A stretch of 64,000 bases of DNA from Impatiens glandulifera. Lineage: Eukaryota; Streptophyta; Magnoliopsida; Ericales; Balsaminaceae. The translations under genes were made by a program, and so were the position numbers. Under the pieces are notes generated by a model. The model searched no databases and was not told the DNA's origin. It was given only the letters and a program-made list of their open reading frames with translations. Each line of letters starts with the position of its first letter. Position 1 is the first letter of the stretch. The stretch covers positions 30,563,939-30,627,938 of the forward strand of contig NC_061868.1 of the NCBI RefSeq assembly GCF_907164915.1. Reading direction: 5' to 3'. Shown in pieces: positions 33,331 through 44,260 of the stretch.

Positions 33331-34280
33331 GAAACAAATGAAAAAAGAAAAGGGAAGCTAAGATGAGGCGGCGAAAGCGATAACAGGAAAGGGACCGTGA
33401 GGGAGAGCTTCCAAACGCACAAATTGCTGCCTGTTTAAACCCTAAAAAAACTTCAGCCCCTTGTGAACACTTGGTCTTATAAAATTTAAAAAATAATTGT
33501 CAATTAAATTAATTACTCAATTTTAATATATTATTTAATATATAAGTTTTTGTTTCTTTTTATATTACTTAATTTGGTGAACGTAAATGAGTTAAAATCT
33601 ATTTTAAAATTAATTTTAATATTATTTGTTTTAGAAAAATTCCAAATTTATATAATATATATTTAGTTAATATTTTTACATATAAATAATTAAATAAAAT
33701 TAATTTTAAATTTGAATCATATAAATACAAAATTAAATATATATATATATATATATATTATTTTCATATATAATTAATAATTAAACTAATTTATTGAGTT
33801 AAAAAATAAATAATTTAAATTATATAAAAGTTATCCTATATAATAAAGGTTGGCAAAATCCAACTTTTGTTTAACTTTTGCCAACGCTTAATATGCGTTG
33901 GCAATGATGTGTCGCAGAAAGCATGTTTTGTTGTAGTGTATTAATATAATAATATTATTATTAAAGTTATATATATATAGATTAATATAATAATAATAAT
34001 TATAATATATATTATATTACAAAAACATTGCTTAATGTATATTTTAGAAAATCCACTAATAATTAATAGAAACTTAAGAAAATGTAAAAATAAATTATTT
34101 TTTTCCTTAAGCTATCCTCAATTTTCTCAACGTTTGAATTGGACAAACATTGAATAATTCCTTAGGCTAGATCTGTTACCTTGCACATGAATTCATTTCC
34201 TCTCATTTTATTAAACATATCATTCTACAAGTTTTAAAAAAAATAATTTAGAGTTCATAGATGCATAGAACACAAGAAAA

Positions 34281-35847
34281 ATGCAAAGATCAACCAGCAC
34301 AAGCAAAGTTTACGACGAATACCTAAAGTACTACTCTTCCTCAACATCGTCGGAGGAGCTTCCTGTTGTGGAGCCGATGGCCGATGGGTCCAAGAAAGAC
34401 AGAACCCGAGCTCGATTCTCCGAAAATGCCGTTCATCTAATTCCTTTCATCCTCCTCCTTTGTGCCCTCATCCTTTGGATTCTCTCAAATCCAGGTAATA
34501 ATCATTTACAAAAAAAATTACAATATTCTTCAGATGTTTGCCTAAATATTATAATATCAGACGAAACTTATATAAGACATAGTTTCAAATAAATATTTTT
34601 AATGGTAGAGCGCAAAATATCTTATCCTGAAAGTTATTAATTCGAGTATTCACACCCTAACCGTTTGAAACCTTTGACACATTTATAAGGAGTTATGTTT
34701 GTATCTGTCTCCATTTCAACCTTTCCATCATAGGATCAATGCCCAAGTCATAAATATAAGAGTTAATCAAAACAAACCAAAACTAAAAAAAATATGACAA
34801 AGTACTCAAAAAGTGCCTCAAAAATCTATGTCAAAGTGTCATCAAATGAGCTAAGATCAACTTCAAGCTAAATTTACTTGGAGGAAGCATCACCACCATG
34901 AGCAAGACCTAGTTTCATTCTTCCCGTTTCTCGTCATATAAAGTTGATGCCGCTAAATAATTTGTGAGTTTCTTTCAGACTTGGATTTGGCAATCTTTAT
35001 TTTGTTATTATCCACACCTTCTAAAAAGCTCCAAAATGAAGTGATAAAATTCAGCATCCATTTCTTAGCTCAAATTGATTTGTAAGGGTGATCCATGACA
35101 AGTGATCATCATTTCCATCCGCGTAAAAAATGTACAATGGAACACTTTATCGGGTGGATATTAACGTCGATTCGTTGTCCAAACTCTTCCAACTTTAATT
35201 CATTGATTCATTCACAAACTCTTCCAACTTCAATTCATCGATCAAGTCAGAATTAGAGATGGAATGAGGACTTTCTTCCATCACATTCTTGTGTGTTGGC
35301 AACATTGGTTTATAGGCCCAAAATCTAAAATGTTTTAAGCTAGAATAATATAATAATTAATAAGCAAATAAATAAAATATTTCTTTTTTATATTTTAAAT
35401 CAAGTATTTTTCACTAGAATCTAACTCATCTTTACTAAAGTAGATATAGAATAAAACCCTTGGATATTCATAAAGAATTAAAAATTTAAATGTTGGAATA
35501 GGTTGAAATTGCTATATATCCTATATGTGCACCAACTTTGTGTTTTTTTTTATACAAAATTAAATTGAGTAACTAAAAATATATTTTACTATAAAGTGAA
35601 ATAAAAATGCAAATTAATATTTGCAGAGATTGATCTACCATCAAAAGTTGATCAAGTAACAGCAAGAGTGGAAGAAGTGTCAAAGAAGGAGGCAGAGCTT
35701 CACATTGATACAGATCAAACAAGTCATGTCATTGCTGCCATAGATTTAAGGTTGGATTTTGATGCAGGGAAGCAAGATGATCGTGGCGGTGGCGGCGGCG
35801 GCAGCGATGATAAAAAATTACCTTCGATTCCAAAGATTAAACCTTGA
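34281..35847 (+). CDS. Small single-pass membrane protein, unknown function
   Basis: Two exons, 34281-34494 and 35627-35847, with a 1132-bp intron between (donor ccag/gtaat, acceptor ttgcag) give about 144 aa. Residues 1-50 are Ser/Thr-rich, then basic and hydrophilic (KKDRTRARFSENA). One transmembrane helix spans about 51-68 (VHLIPFILLLCALILWIL). The C-terminal half is hydrophilic (SKVDQVTARVEEVSKKEAE) with a Gly-rich stretch before the end. The start is the ATG directly after the A-rich leader. It resembles short plant-specific transmembrane proteins with an NAVH-IP-L-L-CA-ILW-SNP core, but no biochemical role is known to me. Confidence 0.82.
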
Positions 35848-36636
35848 TATCGGCCCTATTTTGTTTGATCCCGAGTTTTTGTTTTCATTGTAATTCTCAA
35901 ATTCCGGTGTTACACAATTATTCTGATTACCTTATCTTTTCTAATTTTTCTTTTGATAATATTAATACAATAATAATATGAGTTTAGGTCAATATTTGAT
36001 TAAGAGAAAATAAGATTTATAAGAATGTATGTCAATTAGTTGTCGAGAAAGAAGATACATTAGTTGAACTTTAGAAGACATGTGTTCATTAGGCATATGC
36101 GGTTTGATTGAGTAGTTTTTTTTAACCTAAAACACATGATGCATGTATTATATAATCTTCAACCTTAATACCTTATTTATGTTAAATTGTCCCTAGTGCG
36201 TTTTTATTTTATGTTCTTATGTTACTTTTTTATTTTTTCATCTCAGTCTATATTTTTATATTTTCATTGCAAACATATTATTTAAGGATGACCCATTGTT
36301 ATTTAAGGAGTTGTTCATCAAATTAGAGCTTGAACTTTAAATAGTGTCATATTGAATTCAAATTATAATAATTTTAGGTATTTAAGACTTTTTAAAATAA
36401 AAGGCATCAAGTGTAACTTATCATTATGGTTCTTTTAATTCATTTGACATAATTGTAAATGAAATGATATTTATAAATGTTTTAGTTTTTAATTTTGATA
36501 TTTTAATTTTTGTTTAGATTTACCCATTATAATTGGTCGAATATTGTTTGGATGATTAAAAATATAATTTTTTATTTTTTAATAAAGATAGATTTGATGT
36601 TTTTTAAAATTTTCAAAACCACATGACTTCAAAAAA
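35848..36636. other. 3' flank and AT-rich intergenic DNA
   Basis: Probably the 3'UTR of the membrane-protein gene followed by AT-rich sequence. No other feature was seen. Confidence 0.4.
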
Positions 36637-37365
36637 TTTGTACTATATTAGTACATTTCTCTATTTTGTACTACCAACATTAAAAGGAAATGACTTCAAA
36701 AATATCTCAAATTCCAAAAATAACCTAAACCCAATAACTTTTACAAAAATGACATTTTGGTACGTGAAATTATCCCTTTACCCATTTACCCCTTCTCCTT
36801 TCTTTTTATTCTTTTCTTCATTTTTCACCGAAGAAACACCATTAACTTCAAATGAGCAACCGTAGGCTCCGACGACAGCTCCAGTATCGGCTCTGACGTC
36901 ATTAGTGTCTACAGCACTGTCATCTTCTTCCATTTCCTCGTCGACAGTTTTGCCTTCCCCGATCCAAGATCCTAGCCATAATTCTCTATCAATCTCCTAA
37001 ACGCAGCAGTAACAATCATCCGTTCAAAGCTCTCAAGCGCGACCTCAATTCAACTGACCATGGTAGTCTCTGTCACATTATATATACACACTTCTAATCT
37101 TCTTTACTGGTTGCTCATAGTTTGCGTCAACTCAAGGTATGATAGAAATAAAATAAAATAGATTGAAATATGTAACAAAATAGTTTAGTGGTAAACAGTC
37201 AAAAAAATAATTACCATCAAACTACAACTATTTTGTTATATTATTTCCGTCTATTATTTTATTTCTATCATACATTGCGTTGACGCAAGTAAATATGATG
37301 AGAAGTGCGTATAGTATAATGTGACAGAGGCTACCATGGCCTGTTATATTGATGAGGTCACGCTT

Positions 37366-37527
37366 TGTAAAAATAATAACTAACGGTTTATTAAACCGTT
37401 AATTAGTTATTAGTTAGGTTAATTGGTTAGTATTGAATTCCTATATAATGGAGACATGTAATGTTTGAATAATAACTTTCATTAATACAATTTCAGTTTT
37501 CACCTCTCCTCCTTCAAGATTTTAACA
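37366..37527 (+). repeat. 5' LTR of the MOS2-carrying element
   Basis: 162 bp, starting tgtaaaaata and ending attttaaca. It contains a 10-bp inverted repeat with a 1-nt centre (taacggttta/taaaccgtta). Confidence 0.92.
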
Positions 37528-37865
37528 TGGTATCAGAGCTTCAAGGGTAAGATTCTTAGAGGTTTTTCCGCTGCCTCTGTTGGTGGCCGGAGCAGCCATT
37601 GATGGAGGGCTTTATTCTATTAAAAAAAAAAGTTGGAGGAAGATCAATGTTTTTCTGATAGCGAACGGTGTTGATATTGAAGCTATTCTTGAAGGTAAGG
37701 AGTAAGGTGTGAAAGAAAAAGTCTAATTAAGCCTTAATCCTAATTCATATCTCTTCAAGAATTAATTAAAATAAAGCAGAGGAGGAGATGGGTTTTTTTC
37801 TTCTTGATTATCTTCTTCCTGGGTTACATTCTGAAAGCAAGAATGATTCAGGGACTTTAGGTTGT

Positions 37866-38310
37866 CTAAGCAGTGAATATTGATAGCCAGTCTCCCCAGA
37901 CGGTCTTTGTTGTCAGCCATGTCGCTCTCCTAATAGTTTCTGCAATTTTAATATCATTTAAACCAATCACATATTTCAGAAAACTGTGCAACGACATGAT
38001 CCGTTTCTCAAGACTCATGATCCGTTTCTCAAGACTCATTCGCAGAAGTTTCACACCGGACGACATGAAAGATGCAAGATCAGTTCTTGAGACGCCCAAT
38101 GAGAAAAAAATTGAACTTGGGCAAAAGGATCTTGGATGGATTACAAGAGAGTATATACGGGCATGACTTCACAAGTTTGATGATATGGGTATTAATGAAT
38201 CCATGGCTTCTGAATAGTGAAATGACCGAATCTGGCTTCTCTGCTGTACCTTTTGAGATAGAGACAGAGAGTCTTTTGAAGACAACCCTAAAGAAGACAT
38301 GAGATAAGAC
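37866..38310 (+). other. Unidentified coding-like segment inside the retroelement
   Basis: Overlapping open frames on both strands, for example DARSVLETPNEKKIELGQKD on plus. A 21-bp direct duplication lies at about 38000-38040 (atgatccgtttctcaagact). It may be another captured host piece or the element's own non-coding interior. No family is recognised. Confidence 0.3.
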
Positions 38311-38381
38311 ACTGTAAATGATTATTTACCAACAATTTTCTCCTCCGTTATGATCACCATTCTCTCTCGATCGCTCTGTGG

Positions 38382-38999
38382 ATGACCATGAAGCTTTCCT
38401 TCACCAAGTCGTCTTCAAAGCCCAAGCATCAGCAGAATGCTTTCAACGGCGGTAGCATCGTAAACCATGATGCATCAGAGAAGCAGTTCGTCACAGAGTT
38501 CGACCCTTCTAAAACCCTAGCATCCAATCAACGTTCACACAGACTCGTGATCCCTCCTAAAGAAAACGAATGGAGACCCCTCAAGAAGATGAAGAATCTC
38601 GAATTACCTCTAGGATCTACCGATGACGACGGAATCGCTCTCCAATTCGAGGTGGCCACCGACACGATTGGGAACGGCAAGGGTTCCAATATGTCGTTTG
38701 GTCTCAATCTTCGCAATTCGTTGAAGAATGATGCGGATGTTGTCTCCGCTGGACAGTCGAAACCTTCCTCAATTGAGACGCTGATGATGCAGAAATTCAG
38801 GGAGGATATGAGTAATTTGCCCGATTTTGTTATGGAGGATTATGACGAGATGCCGGTTGAGGGTTTTGGAGCCGCGTTACTTGCTGGATATGGCTGGTTT
38901 GAAGGTAGAGGTATTGAAAAAAATGCTAAGGGAGACGTGGATATTGTGGAGTATAAACGCTGGACAGGGAAAGAAGGATTAAGTTTTTTGATCAGCTGA
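38382..38999 (+). pseudogene. MOS2: MOS2-like G-patch protein, truncated copy in the retroelement
   Basis: An open 205-codon frame from ATG 38382, or the second Met (MKLSFTKSS) at 38388, which fits the MOS2 N-terminus better. Conserved blocks are QFVTEFDPSKTLAS, LVIPPKENEWRPLKKMKNLE, MSFGLNLR and the G-patch GFGAALLAGYGWFEGRGIEK followed by NAKGDVDIVEYKRWTGKEGL. MOS2 in Arabidopsis is a nuclear RNA-binding protein needed for innate immunity and microRNA processing. Its KOW domains follow the G-patch. Here the frame stops after GLSFLIS. A KOW-like remnant (YKVGHENRIIEGRDAG) is seen at about 39036-39085 in another frame. It is a transduplicated 5' half, open but truncated, and could be expressed from the LTR. 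Confidence 0.85.
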
Positions 39000-39261
39000 C
39001 ACATGAATAAAAGATAGAAACAAGATGGTGTGGAATACAAAGTAGGTCATGAAAACAGAATCATTGAAGGTAGAGATGCTGGAACGATAGATGCAGATGG
39101 TGGGTATCGCTCACTTAGGTTCTGCTGAAGACAAATGTTTGAAAAAAAAAAAAAAACTAATGCTGCAAAGGTTGAAAGCTGGCGGCTAATGAACAAAAGA
39201 CCATTCATGATGATTGTTGTGGATTGGACTAACAAAAATTGAGTTATCTAATCGGGTAGTT

Positions 39262-39475
39262 CGAAAGAAAATTTGGAGCTTGCTGAATTGGGCTTGCTCG
39301 GCTGTCTATGTTGGGTAGCTGAAAAAATTGGAGTTTGCTGAAGTGGGCTTGCTCGGCTGTCTATGTTGGGTAGCTGAAAAAAAAATGGAGCTTGCTGAAT
39401 TGGTTTGCTCGGCTGTCTAAATTGGATAGCTAAAAAGATGAAGCTCGCTGAATTGGGCTTGCTGAAGACAATGGC
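39262..39475 (+). repeat. About 70-bp tandem repeat inside the retroelement
   Basis: Three to four imperfect copies of a unit containing gcttgctgaattgggcttgc, then ggctgtcta and ttgggtagctgaaaaa. The last copy is shortened. Confidence 0.85.
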
Positions 39476-39559
39476 TGCATGATTGTAGCTTGATGTTTCA
39501 TCGACTTGTTTTGTCAAGGTGAAACTTTGTTTCTACTACGTTTCTCCTTGAGGGGAGGA

Positions 39560-39721
39560 TGTAAAAATAATAACTAACGGTTTATTAAACCGTTAATTAG
39601 TTATTAGTTAGGTTAATTGGTTAGTATTGAATTCCTATATAAGGGAGACATGTAATGTTTGAATAATAACTTTCATTAATACAATTTCAGTTTTCACCTC
39701 TCTTCCTTCAAGATTTTAACA
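39560..39721 (+). repeat. 3' LTR of the MOS2-carrying element
   Basis: 162 bp with two substitutions against the 5' LTR (ataag versus ataat, ctctt versus ctcct). Confidence 0.92.
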
Positions 39722-40329
39722 CGCTTGAGAGATTTGAACGGATGATTGTTATTGCGTTTGAAAAATTAAAGGAAAATTATGGTTAAGAACTTGGATCGGG
39801 GAAGACAAAACTGTCACGAGGAAATGGAAGGAACGAAAGAAGAAGATAATAGTACTGCTATAGACGCTAATGACGTCGGAGCCGATACTGGAGCTGTCGC
39901 GAGAGCTTGCGGTTGCCAATTTGACGTTAATGGTGTTTCATCCATTGTTTTGTGTGAAGAATGAAGAAAAGAATAAAAAGAAAGGATAGGGGGTAAAAAG
40001 GTAATTTTACGGATCTAAAAGGTCATTTTTTTTAAAAAAAATTATTGGGCTTAAGTTATTTTTGGAATTTAAACTATTTTTTAGATCATTGTATCAAATT
40101 TCTATTTTAATGTTGATAGTACAAAATAGAGCAGTTGTACTATACTAAAGAGTACAATTTTGTGTTGTGTAGATTATAACGTGTAAATCTAAAAAAAAAA
40201 AAAAAAAAAAATCCAAGTTAAAAACTAAAGCATTTGTAGACTGTTATTACTATCGCATTTCGCCTCCCACTCTTCCTCCTTCCAAAAAGTTGGTTTTTTT
40301 TCTACAGACAAGAAGCGGATAGCTCAGAC

Positions 40330-43192
40330 ATGGCTTCTTCAGCTGTTACTGCTACTTTGCTTAATTGCTCTATCTTTTCCAACGATGGTCTGTTGTACTA
40401 CTTCCCCTACACCATTTCTCTCCTTCTTATTCTCACCATTTTGCCTCATCTCTTGCGCCAGGTTCACGTGGGTCATCTCGGAAACTGCTCTTATGGAAAA
40501 AAGAGGTTTTCTTGATGATAGAATCTCGCATTATTCTCCTTTTTTTTATTTGATAAGCTGTTCTCTTCATTTCAAAATTGTGACAATAGTAAACTGTATT
40601 GCGTACCAAGTGTTCGATAAAATGTGCTTTGGTAACGAAACCTTTCTTCGGTCAGCTTATTCTCCATCCGTTATATATGTATACTTCATCTCAACAGGAG
40701 CTTTTCTAAATTCCTTGACAATACATTTTCTCAACAGCCCATGTCCTTTCTGTCTTAGTATTCTGTGCTAGTTCCGGGGAAATATACGGTTACTGTGACA
40801 TGGGTTCATGTTTAAATGGTTCAGTTTAGGCCAAAAGATCTGCCATCATGAAAATTGACTTGGTTTTGTGTCTTAAGATGAACTTTACCTTCTGGAATAT
40901 TCAAAGGGTTAACCACTTTAGACAAGGCCAAGGCTTTATCTTTTCATTTTTTGTTTGTTTTGTCATACATGATGTTTTGATTTATGTTATTATTTGAGAA
41001 GTAAGGTCTTCTTTGTGTTGTAGAGAATATGCTCGAGAAAAAATCGTGTTGGTGGTATAACAGCTCAAGTTGAACTAGCTCCTCCACCATACCCTTTGGT
41101 GAGACTTCTTGCTGCTTGCCTTGTTATGCATGTTTTTAACTGCTTGTATGATTTGCAATCGGAACGCTTTGATTTGACTATTCAATTTTCAAAACATGTA
41201 GTGATGATAATCAATAAGAATTTAGATCTTTTTGTTATTTGTCATGCAAATATTTGGACCTCTCACACTTTACTCATGAATGTGATAGACCCACTCAGCA
41301 TGGCTCTATGAGCAAGTGGTTTGAATTAAGGGGTTTACTATCTTGAAGTCAATTCTCATTGAAAGTATCAGATTCAAACTAGAGGTCATCTCGTTTGGTT
41401 GTGGTGCTAGCCTCCTCTATGTTAGTGAGGTGCGCAAAAGCTGACCTTGACTGACAGGTGGTTAAAATAAATAATAAAAACATGAGTATAACTAATTATT
41501 TGGGGTTTAATTGATATGAAAATATAGATAGACATTGGGGTGAGATAAGAGAGAATATATTAGAGGATCAATGTAAACTTTCATTATCTTATATCCCCAT
41601 ATATATAACTACTAACATACTCCTAATAGAATTCAAATATAGTGGTGTATACTACTTTAAATCAAAATATAATTTCAATTATCTAAAGTAATTGTAAATA
41701 TCATATTTACTCCAACCACAATTCCTCATTTGATGAACATCATTCATGATCCCAATGGGAAACACTTTTTAAAGTCTGTCTCTAAATGAGTTTAGTTTTT
41801 GAACTTTTGTGTACTTGGATTCAAATCGTGATACTAAAACAAAAAAGATAAAGTGTTCCCCAATGAGACCAATATTTAGTCCTAAATTAAACTACTTCAA
41901 AGCACACAAAAATAGGAGATTGTACACACATTATGTTTGATATCTGTAACATTTTTTGTTGAAACATTATTTGTGTTAACTCTGAAACCTGTATATATGG
42001 TCTAGAATGGTTTGGAGCCACACATGAGCCGAGAAACACTAGATTATCATTGGGGAAAGCACCACAGGACTTATGTTGATAATTTGAACAAGCAAATTGG
42101 TGGAACAGAGCTAGATGGTTTGCCATTGGAACACATAATTATTGCCACATACAACAAGGGTGATTTGCTTCCTGCTTTCAATAATGCCGCTCAGGTACTG
42201 CTCTGTGTTAGTTCATGGTTTGACATGATTTTATTGTTTCTATATCAAACTAGCTTACGTTTTAGCTTTCATTTGCAGGCATGGAACCATGATTTCTTTT
42301 GGAAGTCTATGAAACCAGGTGGTGGAGGAAAACCAACTGGGGAGCTACTAGAGTTAATCAACAGAGACTTTGGTTCTTTTGAGAGATTCGTCGAGGAGTT
42401 CAAAGCAGCAGCAACATCACAGTTTGGTTCAGGCTGGGCATGGCTTGCATGTAAAAAAAACACAATCACTTTTCTTTTCCATTAAGAAGTATTTTTTTAT
42501 CTGAGTCATTTGTTAATCATCGACCAGATAAAGCAAACAAACTTGATGTCGGAAATGCGATAAACCCACGCCCATCAGAAGAAGACAAGAAGTTAGTAGT
42601 GGTCAAGACTCCCAATGCTGTGAACCCCCTTGTGTGGGATTATTCAGTGAGTATTTAACACATTTTCCTGGTTCAATTTTTCCATGACATATCAAATAAC
42701 AATTTAATATCCAAAATTTCTTGCAGCCACTCCTCACCATAGATGTCTGGGAAGTAAGCTCCTTCTCGATTTTCCCTTTTCTTCTCCTTTTTTTTTTTTT
42801 AAATTATTTCTGAGATCTTTTTTAAAGCCTATTATTAATCTAACTACCTTGAATTTATGATGGCAGCATGCTTACTACCTTGACTTCCAGGTAAATGCCT
42901 GTAACTGAAGTCTTGCAACTTCAAATTTTGTATATGAAGTCAATGAAATAAGCTCCCTTATATATATGCCTCTGATATTTGTTTATAGAACCGAAGGCCA
43001 AATTACTTCTCAGTCTTTATGGACAAACTTGTATCGTGGGAAGCAGTCAGTTCTAGGCTGGAGGAGGCTAAGGAAAGAGCAGCCCAAAGAGAGAGACCAG
43101 AAGATGCAGGGGTGGTAGAGAAAGAGTCGTCAGACCATGAATCTGTGGAAATGTTCTTGGACAGCGATGCAGAGGATTCTGATGCTGAATGA
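40330..43192 (+). CDS. FSD2: Chloroplast iron superoxide dismutase (FSD2-like)
   Basis: Converts superoxide to peroxide and oxygen in plastids. Preferred exons: 40330-40387, 40462-40505, 41024-41098, 42006-42194, 42279-42450, 42528-42646, 42727-42753, 42867-42890 and 42989-43192. All join in frame to ~303 aa, against 305 for Arabidopsis FSD2. The Ser/Arg/Lys-rich N-terminus ([15 protein letters not shown]) is a plausible transit peptide. Fe ligands are His74 (YHWGKHH), His126 (WNHDFFW), and Asp225 and His229 (DVWEHAYY). The long acidic C-terminal tail ([16 protein letters not shown]) is FSD2-like. Reading through the first 74-nt intron also stays open but replaces the transit peptide with a hydrophobic one, then needs the acceptor 2 nt downstream. 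Confidence 0.93.
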
Positions 43193-43491
43193 TTTTGTCG
43201 AAATTTTTTTACTTTAAAGGGGAACAATTGAATATCTGAGTTATGTGGAAAATTTATTTTATGAGGCTTCTCATTTGGACTGCATATATATATCCTTGCT
43301 GAGTTTGAAACTACATATGTGAATTTGCATAAGCTATGGGAGGCTGTGGTGGTTGTTATTGTATAACAATAATATTAATAATGCAGTTTTTAAAGTATTG
43401 TTTTGTCAAATTATCAAAATAAATGTGATTTTAGTTTACATATAATTATAGTGTGATTAAACTTTGTTTAGTGTGAAAATGTAGTAACAAT

Positions 43492-44260
43492 TAATTTATT
43501 TATTTATTTTTAGAAAACGATATAATATCATTAAATAAAAAGACTCGAAAAGAGTATAAGATTACAAGAGTTTAGGATTCAGGTAAAATAAGTTTAAAAT
43601 AATCAGAACGAGAACAAAAGTGAATGACACAAACAACGAAGTTTAGATCACCTTGAAATTAGAAATAATGATACTTTCTCTTATACAATGCATTATCTTT
43701 GACACATTAACCCATTTCTTTCACAAGTGGGAATTTTGCTTCCACGTTCGAATGAGTGAGTTTTCATTCAAGATAATTTCATTTCAAACAATCTCCATAT
43801 CATTTTGAACCCTTGAAAATACTCTTACGTTTCTCTCCATCAAAATATGATAAACAATGTTTGTAAAATAACATTTGAAGACATTTGAACTAAAGTCATT
43901 ACCCTTTGTTTTGATGATTGTCATTTTCTTGATATCATTCAAATCTTTTGGAAAGCTAAGAAGACTCATTAATGTGAAGAACTTACCCCAAAGCAAGGAA
44001 GCAAATGTGCAATCCTCAAAGAGATGGTCAATGATTTCCTCATTTCCAATACAAATGAGGCAGTTAGAGATCTGGGATATTGATATACTTTTTAATTCGA
44101 TCGCGCATGTTAAGTCATTTGCGGAATGACAACCACAAAATGAGTTGGTCTAAAAATAACTTTCGTGGACCACACTGAATGGGACAATAGAACTATCTCT
44201 CTTCTATCACGAACAATATTCCATAAATCTATGCTGATCCCGAGTCAAATCTGCCTTCAT
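43492..44260 (-). pseudogene. 5'-truncated LINE remnant (zf-RVT region and tail)
   Basis: The minus strand around 44130-43960 reads ISQISNCLICIGNEEIIDHL and FEDCTFASLLWGKFF, the zf-RVT pattern C-x2-C...H-x2-x-C...W. It ends near 43492 with ttgtaatc-type 3' sequence and an aataaataaataaa tail, as plant LINEs do. The RT domain is missing. Confidence 0.75.

Larger units (their letters stand above)
29489..33938. mobile_element. CACTA (En/Spm-type) transposon carrying host gene fragments
   Basis: The ends are perfect 13-bp inverted repeats CACTACAACAAAA, flanked by tat on both sides (3-bp duplication). Subterminal short repeats in both orientations (gcgtcgccaaaa on the left, gcgttggca on the right) are typical of CACTA transposase binding regions. 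The 4.45-kb interior has no TNPA or TNPD coding sequence, so it is non-autonomous. Instead it holds fragments of monodehydroascorbate reductase (minus), long-chain acyl-CoA synthetase (plus) and an unidentified 5' gene end (minus). Confidence 0.92.
37366..39721 (+). mobile_element. Non-autonomous LTR retrotransposon carrying a MOS2-like gene piece
   Basis: LTRs of 162 bp (37366-37527 and 39560-39721), TG...CA, differ at two positions. The target duplication CGCTT lies at 37361-37365 and 39722-39726. A tRNA-iMet primer site, tggtatcagagct, follows the 5' LTR. The purine tract tgaggggagga precedes the 3' LTR. No gag or pol is present, so mobilisation must be in trans. The interior holds a MOS2-like coding fragment, a ~70-bp tandem repeat and an unidentified segment. 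Confidence 0.92.
36637..40160. mobile_element. Foldback (long palindromic, MULE-like) element split by an LTR retrotransposon
   Basis: The left arm, about 36637-37196, pairs with 37240-37365 plus 39727-40160. Examples are aacaatcatccgttcaaa on the left against ttgaacggatgattgtt on the right, and ccatggtagtctctgtcac against gtgacagaggctaccatgg. Without the nested 2.36-kb element it would be a ~1.16-kb near-complete palindrome. The arms contain a coding-like segment (right arm 39779-39961) with no recognised domain. The outer ends are not sharply resolved and no target duplication was fixed. It ends about 170 bp before the Fe-SOD start codon. Confidence 0.78.

Noticed and set aside
34495..34592. 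Extension of the membrane-protein exon to the stop at 34592
   Set aside because: A consensus donor at 34495 and an in-frame second exon at 35627 give a better protein. The extension is AT-rich intron sequence.
40385..40771. 128-codon frame over the first Fe-SOD intron
   Set aside because: It runs through a splice donor into intron. Only the GSRGSSRK part of a neighbouring frame fits the gene.
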